DNA of 64,000 bases from Nectonema munidae (GCA_030549495.1 JAUIRK010000043.1:496001-560000), one strand, 5' to 3'; counted from the stretch's first letter, positions 23,867-36,499 are shown. Translations and numbers: made by a program. The notes: generated by a model from the sequence alone, not told the origin.

Positions 23867-24243
23867 ATTAAATAAAAGGCTATTCAAAGTTGTTCGTTTT
23901 TAATTTTGTCCAAAATAGTTATAAGCGCTCAAAGTTATTTACAAAAAGATATATAGTTAGCTCTCGTTTCTTCAGCATATAAAATGCCTCCGAAGCTTTG
24001 CCAAGCTATCAATAACATAAAATAAAATCGCTAATAATTTCCTTTAAATACTTGCAATTTTTTGCATTATTACATTGGTAATACATTTAATAATAATTAG
24101 TTGTTCTTTATGCAAATGCCACTTTTCTCTTTTATTCCTTCTTATTTCTAATAATAATCTGTGTTTCTGCTCTACTCTTTATTATTTTACACTTTAATTC
24201 TATACCGTTATTTATGTTATTTTAATATTATAATAGTCGCAGT

Positions 24244-24295
24244 CAGTGGCGGATCCAGAAATTTCTTATAGGGGGGGGGGGCGAAATCTATTTAA
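24244..24295 (+). mobile_element. Left end of a hAT-like MITE
   Basis: CAGTGGCGGATCCAGAAATT followed by a poly-G run of twelve bases, a terminus common to non-autonomous hAT elements. No right end was found nearby. Confidence 0.5.
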
Positions 24296-24821
24296 TTTTT
24301 TTGCAATTTTGCTAAAGTCTTCAGAGAATACGACAGCTGCATTATGTCTTTTAGAATCACTAATTACCTATGTTTTCATATTTTAAACATTATTTTGCCA
24401 TGAATAAAATGCAAAAATTTATTTTTTATGCATGTAAGGGTATACATTAGTAAGGGTAGTTTTCGAGCATTGTTTCAAAATTTTAACTTTAACTAAAATT
24501 TTAGTTCACTTTGGAAGAAAATATCTTTTAAAAAGATACTGTGAGTTTGACAGAATGGCAATTAAAATTTTTAAAGGTACAGTTTAAGTTGATGTTATAT
24601 GGGGCTTTTAATTTACTAAGCTTTTAAAGACCATTATTATTAAGGATCAAGAAACATAATAGAAACATCAATTGAAGTAAAAAAATACTCGAATATTTAG
24701 CATTTTGAAATGGAAACAGATAGCGTAATGAAAATAAAATGGGTAAAATCGATTTATTTTTTCTTTCTTTTATACTTTTTTTATATAAACAAGAGATTTA
24801 AACGAGACAGAACCCAAACAA

Positions 24822-25150
24822 CTTTTAAACTTTAACGAGCCAGTTTTTTTGCTTTCAACTAATGCGTTTATTCCAGCCAATTCCAAAAAGCATATCAACA
24901 GTGAAGATAAAATGACGTTATTTTTATGTGTTGACTCTTTTTACAGCATCCCCATTAAGTTTATTTGTTTTGCCTAAATAAGCTTCAATGTTTTGTATGT
25001 GAATATATCTAAATATTATAAAACGTTTGGAGAGGAGCTCTTCACAAAATCGATACGAGACACTTGACAAACATTTGCAAAAAAAATTGCCTTTGCTTCA
25101 TGAGTTGGTGATGACAAAAAGTTATTTGAGCATAAATGAATAAAAGCAAA
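24822..25150. repeat. Unclassified dispersed repeat, copy 1
   Basis: Shares with 31562-31872 long matching stretches: TTTCAACTAATGCG, AAAGCATATCAA, CACAAAATCGATA then GACACTTGACAAACAT, and TTTGCTTCATGAGTTGG. Order and orientation are the same. There are no ends or coding likeness that would let me classify it. Confidence 0.65.
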
Positions 25151-25935
25151 GCAAGTCTGTCTATGCATGATGTTAAAAACTTTTGTGTAATAATATTGCT
25201 CTATTTCATCTATGATTTAAAACAGGATGGCCAAAATAGAGCAGCTTAAATTGGGCAAGACAAACTTAAATTGAAAAAAGACGATTTTAAAGTAAAAATA
25301 ATATATAATACTAATTGATTCCCACTAACTTTCTATATAAAATGTATAACTTTCTAAAAAAATTTCGTAAAGTTTTACAGCCATGAGGCAGAGATAAACA
25401 AGTTCTTTGATGTGATTCAGAGGAAAAAGTTGAAGATTCATTAATAAAATTCAGATGAAATTCTAATGTATCTGTATGAACTGTGCAATGCTTATTTCTC
25501 GGAAAACTTTTGAAGCAAGTTAGAATATAGCAAAATATCGTAACTAAACCGATTTTCAAGTTAAGCATTTTTCTCTGCTATTCATTGCCTAAAAATTAAA
25601 GTTATCATGATAGTGCGTGTCGAAAAATCGTGTCTTTTTGACTATCACTCATTTTAAGAGTTCTTAGTTAGTAGCATAGTTCTGTGTTTATGAGAAATAA
25701 AGAACATACACTTATTTTTCAAAAGAACAATTATTCTATAACAAAAGTATTGCTCTTTTCATCGTAATTGCACTTCTTTACGCATGTCTAATTTCTTCCT
25801 TATTTTTTAACATAAAGAATTTTATAGATAAATTTGTTCTTGTTTGAAATTAAATAAATTTTTGGCAATAAACATCGTTTTGAGACTAAGCAAATGCGTT
25901 ATAGCAGATTTATTTTGTGTATAAAACCACATATT

Positions 25936-26040
25936 AGAGCGAAATTTACAGGATCGCTTATTAAATTTCACAATTATATTTTGATTTTTGAATTGGGTTC
26001 CTAGCATTCACAAAAATTAACATTTATTTTGCTATCTATA
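25936..26040. repeat. Dispersed repeat, copy 2
   Basis: Partner of 23762-23866. Confidence 0.75.
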
Positions 26041-26204
26041 AAGTCTTGCAAGTCATCACAATCATGGTTAACGCTATCAGTGACAGGGCGCATTTTAGCC
26101 CCTTCCTCATATCTAAAATTTTATTTAAAAATATAGGCTGAATTATATCCCTTAAAACTTTGTGAATTTGCAAAAATATCTAGTTGCATCTTTTTATACC
26201 ATTT

Positions 26205-27350
26205 TCTTAGGAGTTGAATCACACTCTAATTTCCAAAACTGATAATCAAAATCAAATGTACATTTTTTTCATCATAATTTTGATAATTTAATGTCCATAA
26301 CTTATAACTTAGTGTTTACATTAGATACACTCTTGAAAATTTATAATCACATATATATTGGAACACATAACGCTTATATACATATTTTTCCAATAAACAT
26401 GGCAACTTGTATCAAGTGTAAATCAAAAGTTTGATTGATGATAAAATTCCTTAAGGAAACATTCATTCAAATTTTTAATAAAATTAATATTTTTATACCA
26501 AATTGGCCATGCTGATTTGATTTCTACACTCAATTTTGGCAATTATAGAGTTTGAAAATTTCTGAAAGAGTCGATAAAATTAGCGGTTTACATATGAAAA
26601 TTTTGTACAAGTATATTATTCAAATTTTAAATAAAATATATAATTTTATACTAAATCGATCATATTGATTTCATTTCGGACTAGGAATTAGAGTGTGAAA
26701 ATGTGAAAAATTGTAAATCATATTGAATATTTTGAATAAAATATATTTTTTATATTATATCAACAATGCTGATTCCATTTTTAGATGCATTTTTACGCAA
26801 ATGTCAATAAAATTTGTTTGTATAGTCTTAACAAACGTTCATACACATTTTAACTAAAATATTTTTCATAGTAAATTAACTTTGCTCATACCATTTTTTA
26901 ACTCAGTTTTGACGATTACTGTGAAAAAATGTGTCAAATTGCAAATAGAATTAGTTATTTATGCCTCAAAATCATGTCATAAACATACTTCCATATTTAA
27001 AAAAAAATATATTTTTAATTTTTTTATTAGGATTCTCAGTTTATTTCAGAACTTCGTTTTCGCAATTAGGGTGTAAGAATATGTGAACTTATCTATTATT
27101 AAGTTTGACATTTCCGAAAAAAAGAAATTCTGCATGTTTTTGATTAAAAATCAACAATCAAAATTTGGATTGGCAATAAAATCCTTACTAAAAATATTCT
27201 TCAAGTATAAATTAATTTTTTAATAGAATGTCTAGCATGCTTATTTTATTTCTGTATTGCTTAGAATGTAAAAATAGGTGAAAGTGACTATGGAATTGGT
27301 AAAAATCAGTTTTTCCAAAAAAAATAATTTCTGACATGCTTTTTCTTATA
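26205..27350. repeat. Degenerate long-period tandem array
   Basis: A loose unit recurs about every 100-190 bases: a line of 'ATAAAAT-x-TATTTTTATA', then a CATGCTGATTTCATTTC-like core, then 'GTGTGAAAAT-x-TGTGAAA'. Core positions seen are near 26513, 26668, 26767, 26880, 27043 and 27234. It reads as an old satellite or local duplication heavily diverged. Confidence 0.45.
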
Positions 27351-28680
27351 ATCGTTGTTTATTGTTTATATAATACAAATATTTGAGAATGAGAGAAGTA
27401 AAGGAGCTGAAGAGAAACACGTTTAATAAAATGTTTAAAGGACTTAGTTTTCTATTGTCAATGTAGTATTCCTTTGAGGAGCTGAATAGTTTTAAGAACT
27501 ATGTAACTTGTCTACACGGGAGATTAACTGTTTTACAATTTACTAGGAGTTGGTATAATAATCAAATCTAGTATTCATGTGTTTCAAAAAAAATCTTGAC
27601 GATGAACAAGAAGCTCGTCCCTTGTGAATGAAAAGTCTTTGAATGGTTATCTTATTACTATTAGCTAATATTTCAATCAACAATTAATTAAAAAAAATCT
27701 GAAAATACAGTCAGAGTTACCATAACTATGAAACATACCGATATGTGAAGATGTAGCTATTATCGGAAAATTTTACTAATGTAAATCGAATTTGACCATT
27801 TTTTTTGGTGTGAAAAAGAGAGTATTTCATATGATGATGATGGAAAGCTTTTGTAATTGAAAAAAAGGATTATAAATGATTTCATGAAGAACACGAATTT
27901 TTTAAAAAGGATTGATTAATAAATATCCAGAGTGATATCTGTTCATATCACCTGATACTAGCACATGATATTGATAAAAAAAGTCAAGATTAATAAAGAG
28001 ATTTTTTTCAATAGAAAAGCTCAGAAATAGGGTTAATTATTTCTATAAATAAATCTCTGAAAAAGGTTTTTTCAAGCACACAAAGTGAATCTCTGATGAA
28101 AGCAGAGCTACCAAAGAAAGCATATAAAGTATATGAGAAATGAATTACAGACTGCAAGCTTATAACGAATTTGCAAGCTAAGCAATGGAGGTCCTATTGA
28201 AATATATAGTTTAAAGCTGCCTTTAAGTTAGTACAAGAAAGGAAGGATAAACTAAGAAACAATAATCGAATTAATTAGTTTCCGTAAGTGTTCAGTTTAG
28301 CTAGTGTAGCACCCAGTAATATTTAATTTAATTTTTTAGTTCATTTTTTTATCAAGTCATTATAAAACAATTTTTATAAAAATATTTTGACTGAATTAAT
28401 TATTTATCTTTAAATATATATAAGAGACATTTATGGTTAATATTGAAAAATTTATAAAAAAAATTTTTGAGCTTTTAGCAAACATTATCTCAGGTTCTCT
28501 TGATTAGAGATTTAGTCCCATCTATTGATGAAATGGATAGAATCCTTTTTAGATAAAAAATTATTTTATAGATTTGGCTTAAATATATATAAGTTAATGT
28601 TACGTCCAATTAACCACATCTATAACCATTTTAAGGAAATTGAAATGTATTCATTATTACCTATGTAAAGATTGAGAAAA
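27351..28680. other. AT-rich intron sequence, nothing firm
   Basis: No coding likeness; TACAGTCAGAGTTACCATAA at 27710 is weakly like a Tigger terminus but unpaired. Confidence 0.4.
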
Positions 28681-30709
28681 ATACAGTCATGATGAAATAG
28701 AGAAAGTTCAAATTATTCAAAAATGCTAAAAAAAAAATCTTACCACACATTAAACAGAAGTAAACAATAACCGCAATTTAAATTTAGAGTGACAAAAATA
28801 TTAGCATACCCTTTAACCGATTTTGCTCCGTCTTTGTCCATTTGTCACGATATGAAGAAGCTATAAAAATATGATGAAGTGTATAATAATTAAAAAAATA
28901 CGTACTTACCGTTTTCTAAATTTAAAATTGCTTCAACTATTTCCTTGATCCATTGGTTGGGTTTCACAAGTTGTTTTAATGGGAAAAACTACTGGTAATG
29001 AGCTTAATTTTATCTTTGAGTAGCATCTAGGGGATTTTGATTTTGTAATCACTAATGGTTAAATTTTTTCTCAGTCATACCGGCACAGAGTGCTACTGTT
29101 ATCCTTTCTATAGATCTCTTTCCAACTGGACACTCTTTCCTTAAAAATTAACAAAAAGTATACTAATTCAACTGTTTAAAATGATATTTACCTTTTAAAT
29201 GAAATGTTTTTTGTTCTGTTTCTAAAAAAAGTCCAGTTTCGTCCATGTTAAAAATATCTTATTTCATATACCCTTAGAAATTTTTTTCGAGCTTTTCCTT
29301 CCATTCTTTAACTGTTGATTGACAAACGACATCTCTTCCGCCTCTCATATTACCAAAAATAATGTTATTTCTACCAATAAAGCTCTCCAGCCATACATTT
29401 TAAGCAATAAAATCGGTTTTTCCGAGTTCTTCAGCAAAGTTTAAGGCTTTAGTTTTGAAAATTGGGAGACGGGCTGGTAGCCCTGTAGCCAAAGCGTCAA
29501 TAAACCATTTGTATGTTAAGGTGTTTATCTCCTCATTGCCTGTAAGATAGTTTTGTCTTTTCGAGATTATTGATACATTACATTTAGCATAATCCTATAA
29601 AACTTCTGCTTTTCGCTTCCTCAAAGTCTGATTTTGAGTTTTCCCCATACCCAAATTAGCCACTATTTTATAAGCCGGTCGCCCTCTATCAAGAAGCTTG
29701 ATTTCATCCTATTTTTATTGAAGGGTGGGGAATTTTTTTTGACTTATCACCTGTTATGTAAATGTAAATAGGCAGATACTTAATTAAAAGTTTAACTGAT
29801 AACTTACTTGGAAAACAACTAAAAATAAAGATATATAAGAGGGTTGTACAAATGAATCAAGATTAAAATGACTGCCAATAAAAAATTGTAAGGCTTTTCA
29901 AAATATGCTTTTTATGTGTCTTTTGCTGTTATGATGTGCTGAGTCCAAATGCACTTTTTTTGTTTTTGCTGTTACACATGTTGTTATTTTACACATGCTG
30001 TAACATATTTATACTATTTTTGCCATAGCCTAGAACAGGGATCTTTTTTACCCCTTCATAGAACATTTGTCTTCACATCGACCCCACGGCCCACCCCAGA
30101 AATGTTTCATTAAAACCTTAATCAATGTCCAACAATTAAGAGAAAAATGTTTCATATATCATATACTATACAATGTTCTAAGCTATGTTTTAAAAGAAAA
30201 AGGAGATTTATTACTACTATAAAGTAAAAAAAGCATAGCACAATTTGGTAAGTTTGTATATCTTATCGACCCCTAAAGATCTGTTATGGACTCCCAGGTT
30301 TCGATATCCATCACTTTACCGACCCCTGGCTTAGAATGAAGTAATGCTTTAACTGATTGTATTTGGTGCTTTTCATGTGATATTGATTGTAAGAAATATT
30401 GCTACATGTATGTCCATCAAAGAAGATTCATCGCTTTTTTCATTGATATTGTGTCAGTTTTACTAGGGAAAAGAAATAAATGCATCATTGCTGTTGAGTT
30501 TATAAAATTTATATCTTTTCGCAAAACAGTCGTCTAATAAATGTTTTTTCATATAGCTCGAGTCTAAAAACATGGTCGTAGGTCACGTAAGAGAGTGTGT
30601 CCCTAAATACAGGGTAAAGCTAATTGAATTTCTTTTCGAAAGCAGAAATTAAGGTCACTATTGACAGTGGGTCGCTTAATACAGTGAGTCGCTAAGACAT
30701 GTTTTACTG
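28680..30709 (-). mobile_element. Decayed pogo/Tigger DNA transposon
   Basis: The terminus at 30709, read on the minus strand, is TACAGTAAAACATGTCTTAG, the Tigger pattern including the TA target. Coding remnants on the minus strand from about 29730 are: LLDRGRPAYKIVANLGMGKT (N-terminal HTH), INTLTYKWFIDALATGLPAR then VWLESFIGRNNI (CENP-B type HTH), DIFNMDETGLF (first catalytic Asp of DDE), and CETQPMDQG (family 'T-T-S-L-x-Q-P-M-D-Q-G'). The core between the last two is internally deleted. At least five stops were seen. The left end is not resolved. Confidence 0.8.
30036..30328. mobile_element. hAT-type MITE nested in the pogo element
   Basis: Ends CAGGGATC and GACCCCTG; flanked by GCCTAGAA (30028-30035) and GCTTAGAA (30329-30336), an 8-base target duplication with one mismatch, as hAT elements make. 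It holds no gene. It must be younger than the pogo element it sits in. Confidence 0.75.
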
Positions 30710-30716
30710 TATATTA

Positions 30717-31400
30717 ATAATAATAATAATAAGAATTTATTTACAAAAGTTTTGAACTAAAAGTGAGGATGATCAAAAACATATTAGAAAAAAAAATGTA
30801 TGCAAAATGTTTTAAGTTTGAAAAACAAATATAACTTTTGAGGGTTGATGTCAAAGGCCAGACAAAAGCCGCTAGAAGACTCCAACCAGTATTGAAAATC
30901 TTTAAAAATACACAAGAAACATCACTTCAGCAAATATCTATAGGGCGTAAAGGAAAAATCTTCAGCGTTTATTACTCTTGCAAACAAAACAGTTAGGAAT
31001 GAAGCAGTGATTGAAAACAATATAAGATTCAACAAAAGATCTTATGAGTATCTTCCGAAACTTTCTGATATTGACTGTATCCAGTTGGAAAAGTACTTCG
31101 TTACTATTGTAAATGGTAGAAATTTTGTACGAGAATGATTGCTTTGACTTGGAGAATGTATAGAAAGGTAGAGACATTTGATTTATATATCTGGGAGAGG
31201 TTCTGTCCTTTGTCCAGTTAAATGTAATAAAACAATTAAATGAAGGTGGAAGCATGTGGAATAAAAACTTGTATATATTTATGTATATACTCAAGTGGTA
31301 TAGATCTTTCAATTTAAGTATAGAATTTTCGAAAAAGATTATGTTAGTGTGAGAAATTGGATGAAAACCGAAAACTACTCTCAAAACTTTTTTCTGAAGT
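30717..31400 (-). mobile_element. LINE fragment, CR1/Jockey-type 3' end
   Basis: On the minus strand a reverse-transcriptase C-terminal tail: RYINQMSLPFYTFSKSKQSF then SYKISTIYN (family 'P-x-x-x-x-x-x-x-S-F-x-Y-x-x-x-x-x-W-N'), ending FIPNCFVCKSNKR. The 3' end carries an (ATT)n tail at 30717-30735. It is 5' truncated and the same family as the copy at 40108-41880. Confidence 0.75.
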
Positions 31401-31561
31401 GAAAAAAGTTCTGAATGTTGTGTATATAGTGTATATAGTATTATAGTGAAGGGTCCATTTTCTTGAAAATTTATACAAAAAATATCTCGTTTATTTTGGA
31501 TATAATGAGTAAATAAAAATAAGGAAACTCAAGTGCAAAATAAAAAACGAAATTCAACCTA

Positions 31562-31872
31562 AAAAAATTTTAAAACTTTTAACGAACGAGTTTCAACTAA
31601 TGCGATATTTCCAGACAATTATTACAAAGCATATCAAAATTGAAAATTAAGTAAACGTATTTTGACTGTTTTTGTATATTACAAAACAGGCCTTTATATA
31701 AATAAGCTTCTGTGGTGAATATATCTAAACTACTATAAAACGTTTGGAGAATAGCTCCTCACAAAATCGATAACAGACACTTGACAAACATCCCCAAAAA
31801 ATTTTGCTTTTGCTTCATGAGTTGGCGATGACAGTAATTATTTTAGCAGGAGAATAAAAGCAAGGCTTCTTT
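31562..31872. repeat. Unclassified dispersed repeat, copy 2
   Basis: Partner of 24822-25150. Confidence 0.65.
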
Positions 31873-32137
31873 GAAAAGCATAAAAGAAACTGTGAAAAAA
31901 ATGGACGAATTTAAACGCTTGTGTCTGTATTTTTTGTTCTATTGGATCTATGATTTAACTGATAATATTGTTAAACACAGTCGCAATTTTGAGGCCCATC
32001 AACAAGGTAAAACTTTTGAGTTTGCTTTCGATAGTAGGTTTACTTACTTTTTGGTAAAACATTTTGTCAACGTATTTTCGTGCACCAGACAAATAATTTT
32101 CTTTATATCTCTGTTTTCTTTTATTTGATTCTCTAAC

Positions 32138-32318
32138 TACATATATATACTCCATTTTTACTTCTATATTGTCTTTATTTAGTTCTAATTTATCTTTTTT
32201 AAATTCAGATACGAATTAAAATTGAAAAAAGACAATTTAGGACTTAAAAAGACAAATTAGAATTCAAAAAAGAAGAAGTTAAAAAATATAATTTAGAAGT
32301 AAAAATGATATATATAGA
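32138..32318. repeat. AT-rich inverted repeat
   Basis: ATATATACTCCATTTTTACT then TCTATATTGTC on the left is broadly complementary to GAAGTAAAAATGATATATAT on the right, around a central turn near 32215. Confidence 0.4.
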
Positions 32319-32678
32319 TACGTTCTTACATTGAAAAAAAGGTAGATAGTATCTTGGAAATCTTTTAAGTAATGCAAAATTTTGACGCCATCATCTCATT
32401 ACCTAGTCTGGAATGAAAAACGCATAGGTTTGCATTAAATCCCAAATTGTTAAGCCTGATTAAGTTTTTTCGAAGCAATATGGTATCCTCACCACACTTG
32501 TACAATTTTTTCTTACTCTTAAAATGATCAACTAGCCAAATTTTTGTAGAGTAATTTGCTTGTGTAGTTATTGATAACAAGACATTTTTCCTTTGAAACT
32601 TTTAATCAAAATTTTAAACCTTCAATGTATGTATGTTCCTTTGCTCGTTATAAATCCTTTGGTGGCGTTTAGGTAACT

Positions 32679-33002
32679 GATGAATGAATGAATGAATGAA
32701 TGAATGAATGAATGAATGAATGAATGAATGAATGAATGAATGAATGAATGAATGAATGAATGAATGAATGAATGAATGAATGAATGAATGAATGAATGAA
32801 TGAATGAATGAATGAATGAATGAATGAATGAATGAATGAATGAATGAATGAATGAATGAATGAATGAATGAATGAATGAATGAATGAATGAATGAATGAA
32901 TGAATGAATGAATGAATGAATGAATGAATGAATGAATGAATGAATGAATGAATGAATGAATGAATGAATGAATGAATGAATGAATGAATGAATGAATGAA
33001 TG
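32679..33002. repeat. (TGAA)n microsatellite, about 320 bases
   Basis: About 80 uninterrupted TGAA units in the giant intron. Confidence 0.98.
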
Positions 33003-34435
33003 ATTTTTGAACTTATTTCTCCCCTTTTAACCTTATTTTATCTCTTATAGATTTTTATAAACGAATATCATTCGTTTTCATGCTAATTTTTAATTTTATT
33101 GCTAATATTTTAAAAAAGACATTGGTGCGTGCTTTTACAAATAAAGCAAAAATAATTAATTTTTCACGAATAACCATAAAAAACGAGACATAAAAACATG
33201 AAATATAATTTCATACTTGGTTGAATTTTAACCGAAAAATAAGTGTTGATTTTGAGGATTTCAAAACACTTTTTCTTGAATAGATAGAATAAGGATTTAT
33301 AGTTCTATTTCTCTAAATGCAGAACCCCATTGAAGAATATATGTAATACAAAATTTTACAATAAAATCACAACACATAGTTTTTCGTGAACATACAAGAA
33401 CAAATTAATACTATTCTCTTACCATTTCTTGATAGCATTTATGGCAAAGTATAAGACAGGCTTCCTCATGTCTTGCAATTGAGAGGTATATTAAATGTAA
33501 AGAAGTGGAAGTGGAAGTAAATTTTGATTAAAAAATCATATAACTTTTGAATGCAAAGAAATTTTACTTACAATACTACTGAATGCATGTATAAATGACC
33601 TTTTTCTCTGTACTCATATATTTCTTCCAAATAAACACATATGTTAAGGCTAAAAAACAAATAAATATTAAAGCGATGATAGTGGTGTTGTATTGTGTGG
33701 TAACTGCCAAACAAATTCTGCCAAAAATAGTTTGGAATTATACTATTTAGTCATATTTTGAAATTACTTTAATAAATTTTACAATTTATACTTGTTTCTC
33801 AAATATTTTCAAATGAGTGATACCATCGAGAATTCTATATTGAATAAATATTTTACAGTTACTTGAAAAAATTTCAATAAATAGATTAACTTTTTTTTTA
33901 AACTTTTTTACATTCGAAGGTACCTTATGGAAGGATCAAAATAGTGCATGGAAAAAAGTTCAACGATATATCTCTAAAAAGTTAAGCCCATAAGTCAGCA
34001 TTATTCTCACCTATCCATAATTTGGATTCATTCAATAATTTTACTAAATTTAAGATTCCTGGAATAATCAAAGAGCCGGATTAATGAAGGTCCAAATTAG
34101 TGATTTCGTGATTAGAGATAGTCAAATGTATTCGATAATTTTATTCCGATTATTAATTTTCCTCATATCATACAAGGTAATAAATATTCATTTTTAGAGT
34201 AATACTTTCCAGATTTTCTTTGTAAATAGATAATTTATGAAAGTGAAGTTTTCTTGCAAATTTTCCATCTTCATAACTTCTTGTTCATTTCAGGAATTAT
34301 GTATATATGAAACGCTTATATTTTATATATTTGCAGTTTTAACACACTATATTAAAAATCTTCTATGAAAATATATTTTTCACTGTGAGTATTTTCCAGC
34401 GATGGATATGCTTTCTCAGTTCAAATAAAAATTGT
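33003..34435. other. AT-rich intron sequence, nothing recognised
   Basis: No coding likeness or repeat ends seen. Confidence 0.5.
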
Positions 34436-34437
34436 AT

Positions 34438-34502
34438 TTGAACTGATAGATTACACTAATAACGAGATAGTATAACCTAGGGGCTAATAACAACAACAAC
34501 AT
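34438..34502 (+). mobile_element. Retroposon 3' end with (AAC)n tail, copy 1
   Basis: Shares GAACTGATNGATTACACT, GAGATAGTNTAA and GGGNCTAANAACAACAACAT with 50163-50227. An (AAC)n tail after a conserved segment suggests the 3' end of a SINE or LINE family. Confidence 0.6.
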
Positions 34503-34804
34503 AAGCTTTTTGCTTTAGAAAAATGAAAAGCAAGCATTGTTCCACCAATCTCCAAACAGCTACCAAATTATGCAAAAGGAAATTTAAAAGTAAAAATAGT
34601 AAACATTAAAGAAATGAATTGATTTATTGCTGCAAACGATGGTAAGGTATATTCGTTGCTTATCTGGAATTGGAAAAGTCAAAATCTTTGTCAGAGACTA
34701 AAAGTATAGAGATGCAGTTTTGTGCGTCCACTTCACCTAATCACTTCATACTCAAAATGATATAAAAATTTTCTATTTTTTTCAACGAATATTTACCTAT
34801 TTAG

Positions 34805-34854
34805 ACTTGATTTATATGATTATCATGGAAGCAAAAAAGAATTGAGAGTGATTG
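34805..34854 (+). CDS. ADAMTS-like gene, 50-base microexon of the catalytic domain
   Basis: Only 50 bases: one base, 16 codons, one base, between TTTAG and GTAAGT. It reads LDLYDYHGSKKELRVI, continuing VLLTG|LDLY and leading into GYGWFG. In the family this is 'T-G-x-D-L-Y ... x-G-L-A-Y-V-G-G-x-C'. Phase fits on both sides, and without it the flanking exons cannot be joined in frame. Confidence 0.88.
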
Positions 34855-35947
34855 GTAAGTTAAATCTTTTGATAAATATTTATTTCAATCTTCTATCTAT
34901 AAATCAAAATTATTATAAAGCGATAACCTATAGAAAGTAAATTTTTAATTTATTTCTTTGGAAAATATAGTAACTAACATAGTTTTCTCATAATAAATTA
35001 AATATATATAAAAAATCTTTTTTTTAGTTGTTTATATAAGATAATATTTTTAGCATGTGACAATTAGTGTAGAGCCCAACTTGACTTCTGACTATTAATA
35101 TTAAAAACTAACCTGGTTCTAGCTATATTGACAGAGAACTTATCTTAGAAAAGATTACTATTTTGTATTGTAAAATTTTAATTTAAATAGTAAATTATGT
35201 CTTTTACTATTTAGATAGTAAATTTTTTAAATATTAGAAATTTGATAAAGATAAACTTTTTACTCACAAGACAGTACATTCATATTTTTCAAATTTAATA
35301 CGTTTTTTTCCAATTTTATTTGTCTGATAGAATTAAAGTCTTACGATATTTTGTTTTAATAGCTAAATTTAAAATAACTAATATAAAAAATCATTTAAAA
35401 GAGACATTAAAATAATTCATGTCCACAATACACAGCTTTAAAGTATGATCCTATAATCATGACTTAATTTTAAAAAGTTACACATGTAGATTCATCGTAG
35501 CAAAGAAATTAGTACGACCGAGCACTAATATTAGCCTTTACTTTATTTTAAGATTAGTAAAATATAGTAATCAATTAGGCCTATTTTCGTATAGTGTACT
35601 CTGCTAACTTGAACATTTTCTCTGTGTTGTTTTTCTACTCGTACTTTCAATTCTTCTAAACTTTGCCTATTTTCATATTTTTATGATAATATTTAATTTG
35701 TTCTAAATATTACAATTTTTTATATTATAAATTATTTTTTGCAAGAATGCATATTTTGTTTTAGAGCAGTGGCATTGTTTACAATAAAATGAAATTGGAA
35801 AATTATTAAGATGACACTGAAAACTTTGTTTAAATAAATAAAAAAATATGATGGGAATATTGAAACAAATTAAAAGCAAAATGGAATTTTTGAATTTTAT
35901 TTTCTTAATATCAAATATTGTATAAAATAGAAATGCAAATTTGTATT

Positions 35948-36077
35948 GTGTGATAGCATATATACCTTTTTACTTAAACATAGAGATATCAATGATAGAA
36001 CGAAGAAAACTAGATACTAAGTTTAGAATAAAAATTAAGTAAGAAACATAAATGATGAAGAACAAAAAATACATAGG
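35948..36077 (+). repeat. Inverted repeat arm L (130 bases, about 97% identical)
   Basis: Begins GTGTGATAGCATATATACCT and ends AAATACATAGG. Its reverse complement is at 39037-39164 with only a 2-base indel and two substitutions. The arms bracket the two zinc-site exons. Confidence 0.92.
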
Positions 36078-36499
36078 ACGTAAATGTATTTTCCTCCATT
36101 TTGATTCTTTAACATTTTAAATATTATATGGGGCTTCCACTATGTAGAACCAAAGCATAATGTAAATGAGTTTGAGTTTAGTTGCATCCACAATATGATG
36201 AATACATAATAATTACCAGGATGGTCTACGTTACGCTTCGAAAAGAAATTATGCGTTTTTTGCTTCAGTTATTTTTCAACAATATAATCTTATCGGAATA
36301 AGAAAGAGTTAGCATATATATGACTTATGGAGATTGAGCTTCCAAATTAGTTGGAGTTACAGAAAATGCGACTTACACAAAGCCAAATTTGATGTATACA
36401 ATTTCATATATAAGGCACACGAATTTTTATGGACTTTTGATAGAGCGGAGTGTAGTGTATTTAATTATAATAAAATTCACTTATTATTTTGCTACATAG

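Larger units (their letters stand above)
16056..34804 (+). other. Giant intron (18.7 kb) of the ADAMTS-like gene
   Basis: Starts GTAACT and ends TTTAG; it joins GG to A to make a Gly codon. It holds the GAA microsatellite, minisatellites, a SINE, a foldback element, a pogo element with a nested MITE, a LINE fragment and the TGAA microsatellite. No other host coding exon was recognised inside it. Confidence 0.85.

Noticed and set aside
27710-27760. Second pogo/Tigger terminus (TACAGTCAGAGTTACC)
   Set aside because: No partner end or coding part; a short match in AT-rich DNA.
32682-33002. CRISPR-like array
   Set aside because: It is a 4-base microsatellite without spacers, in a eukaryotic intron.
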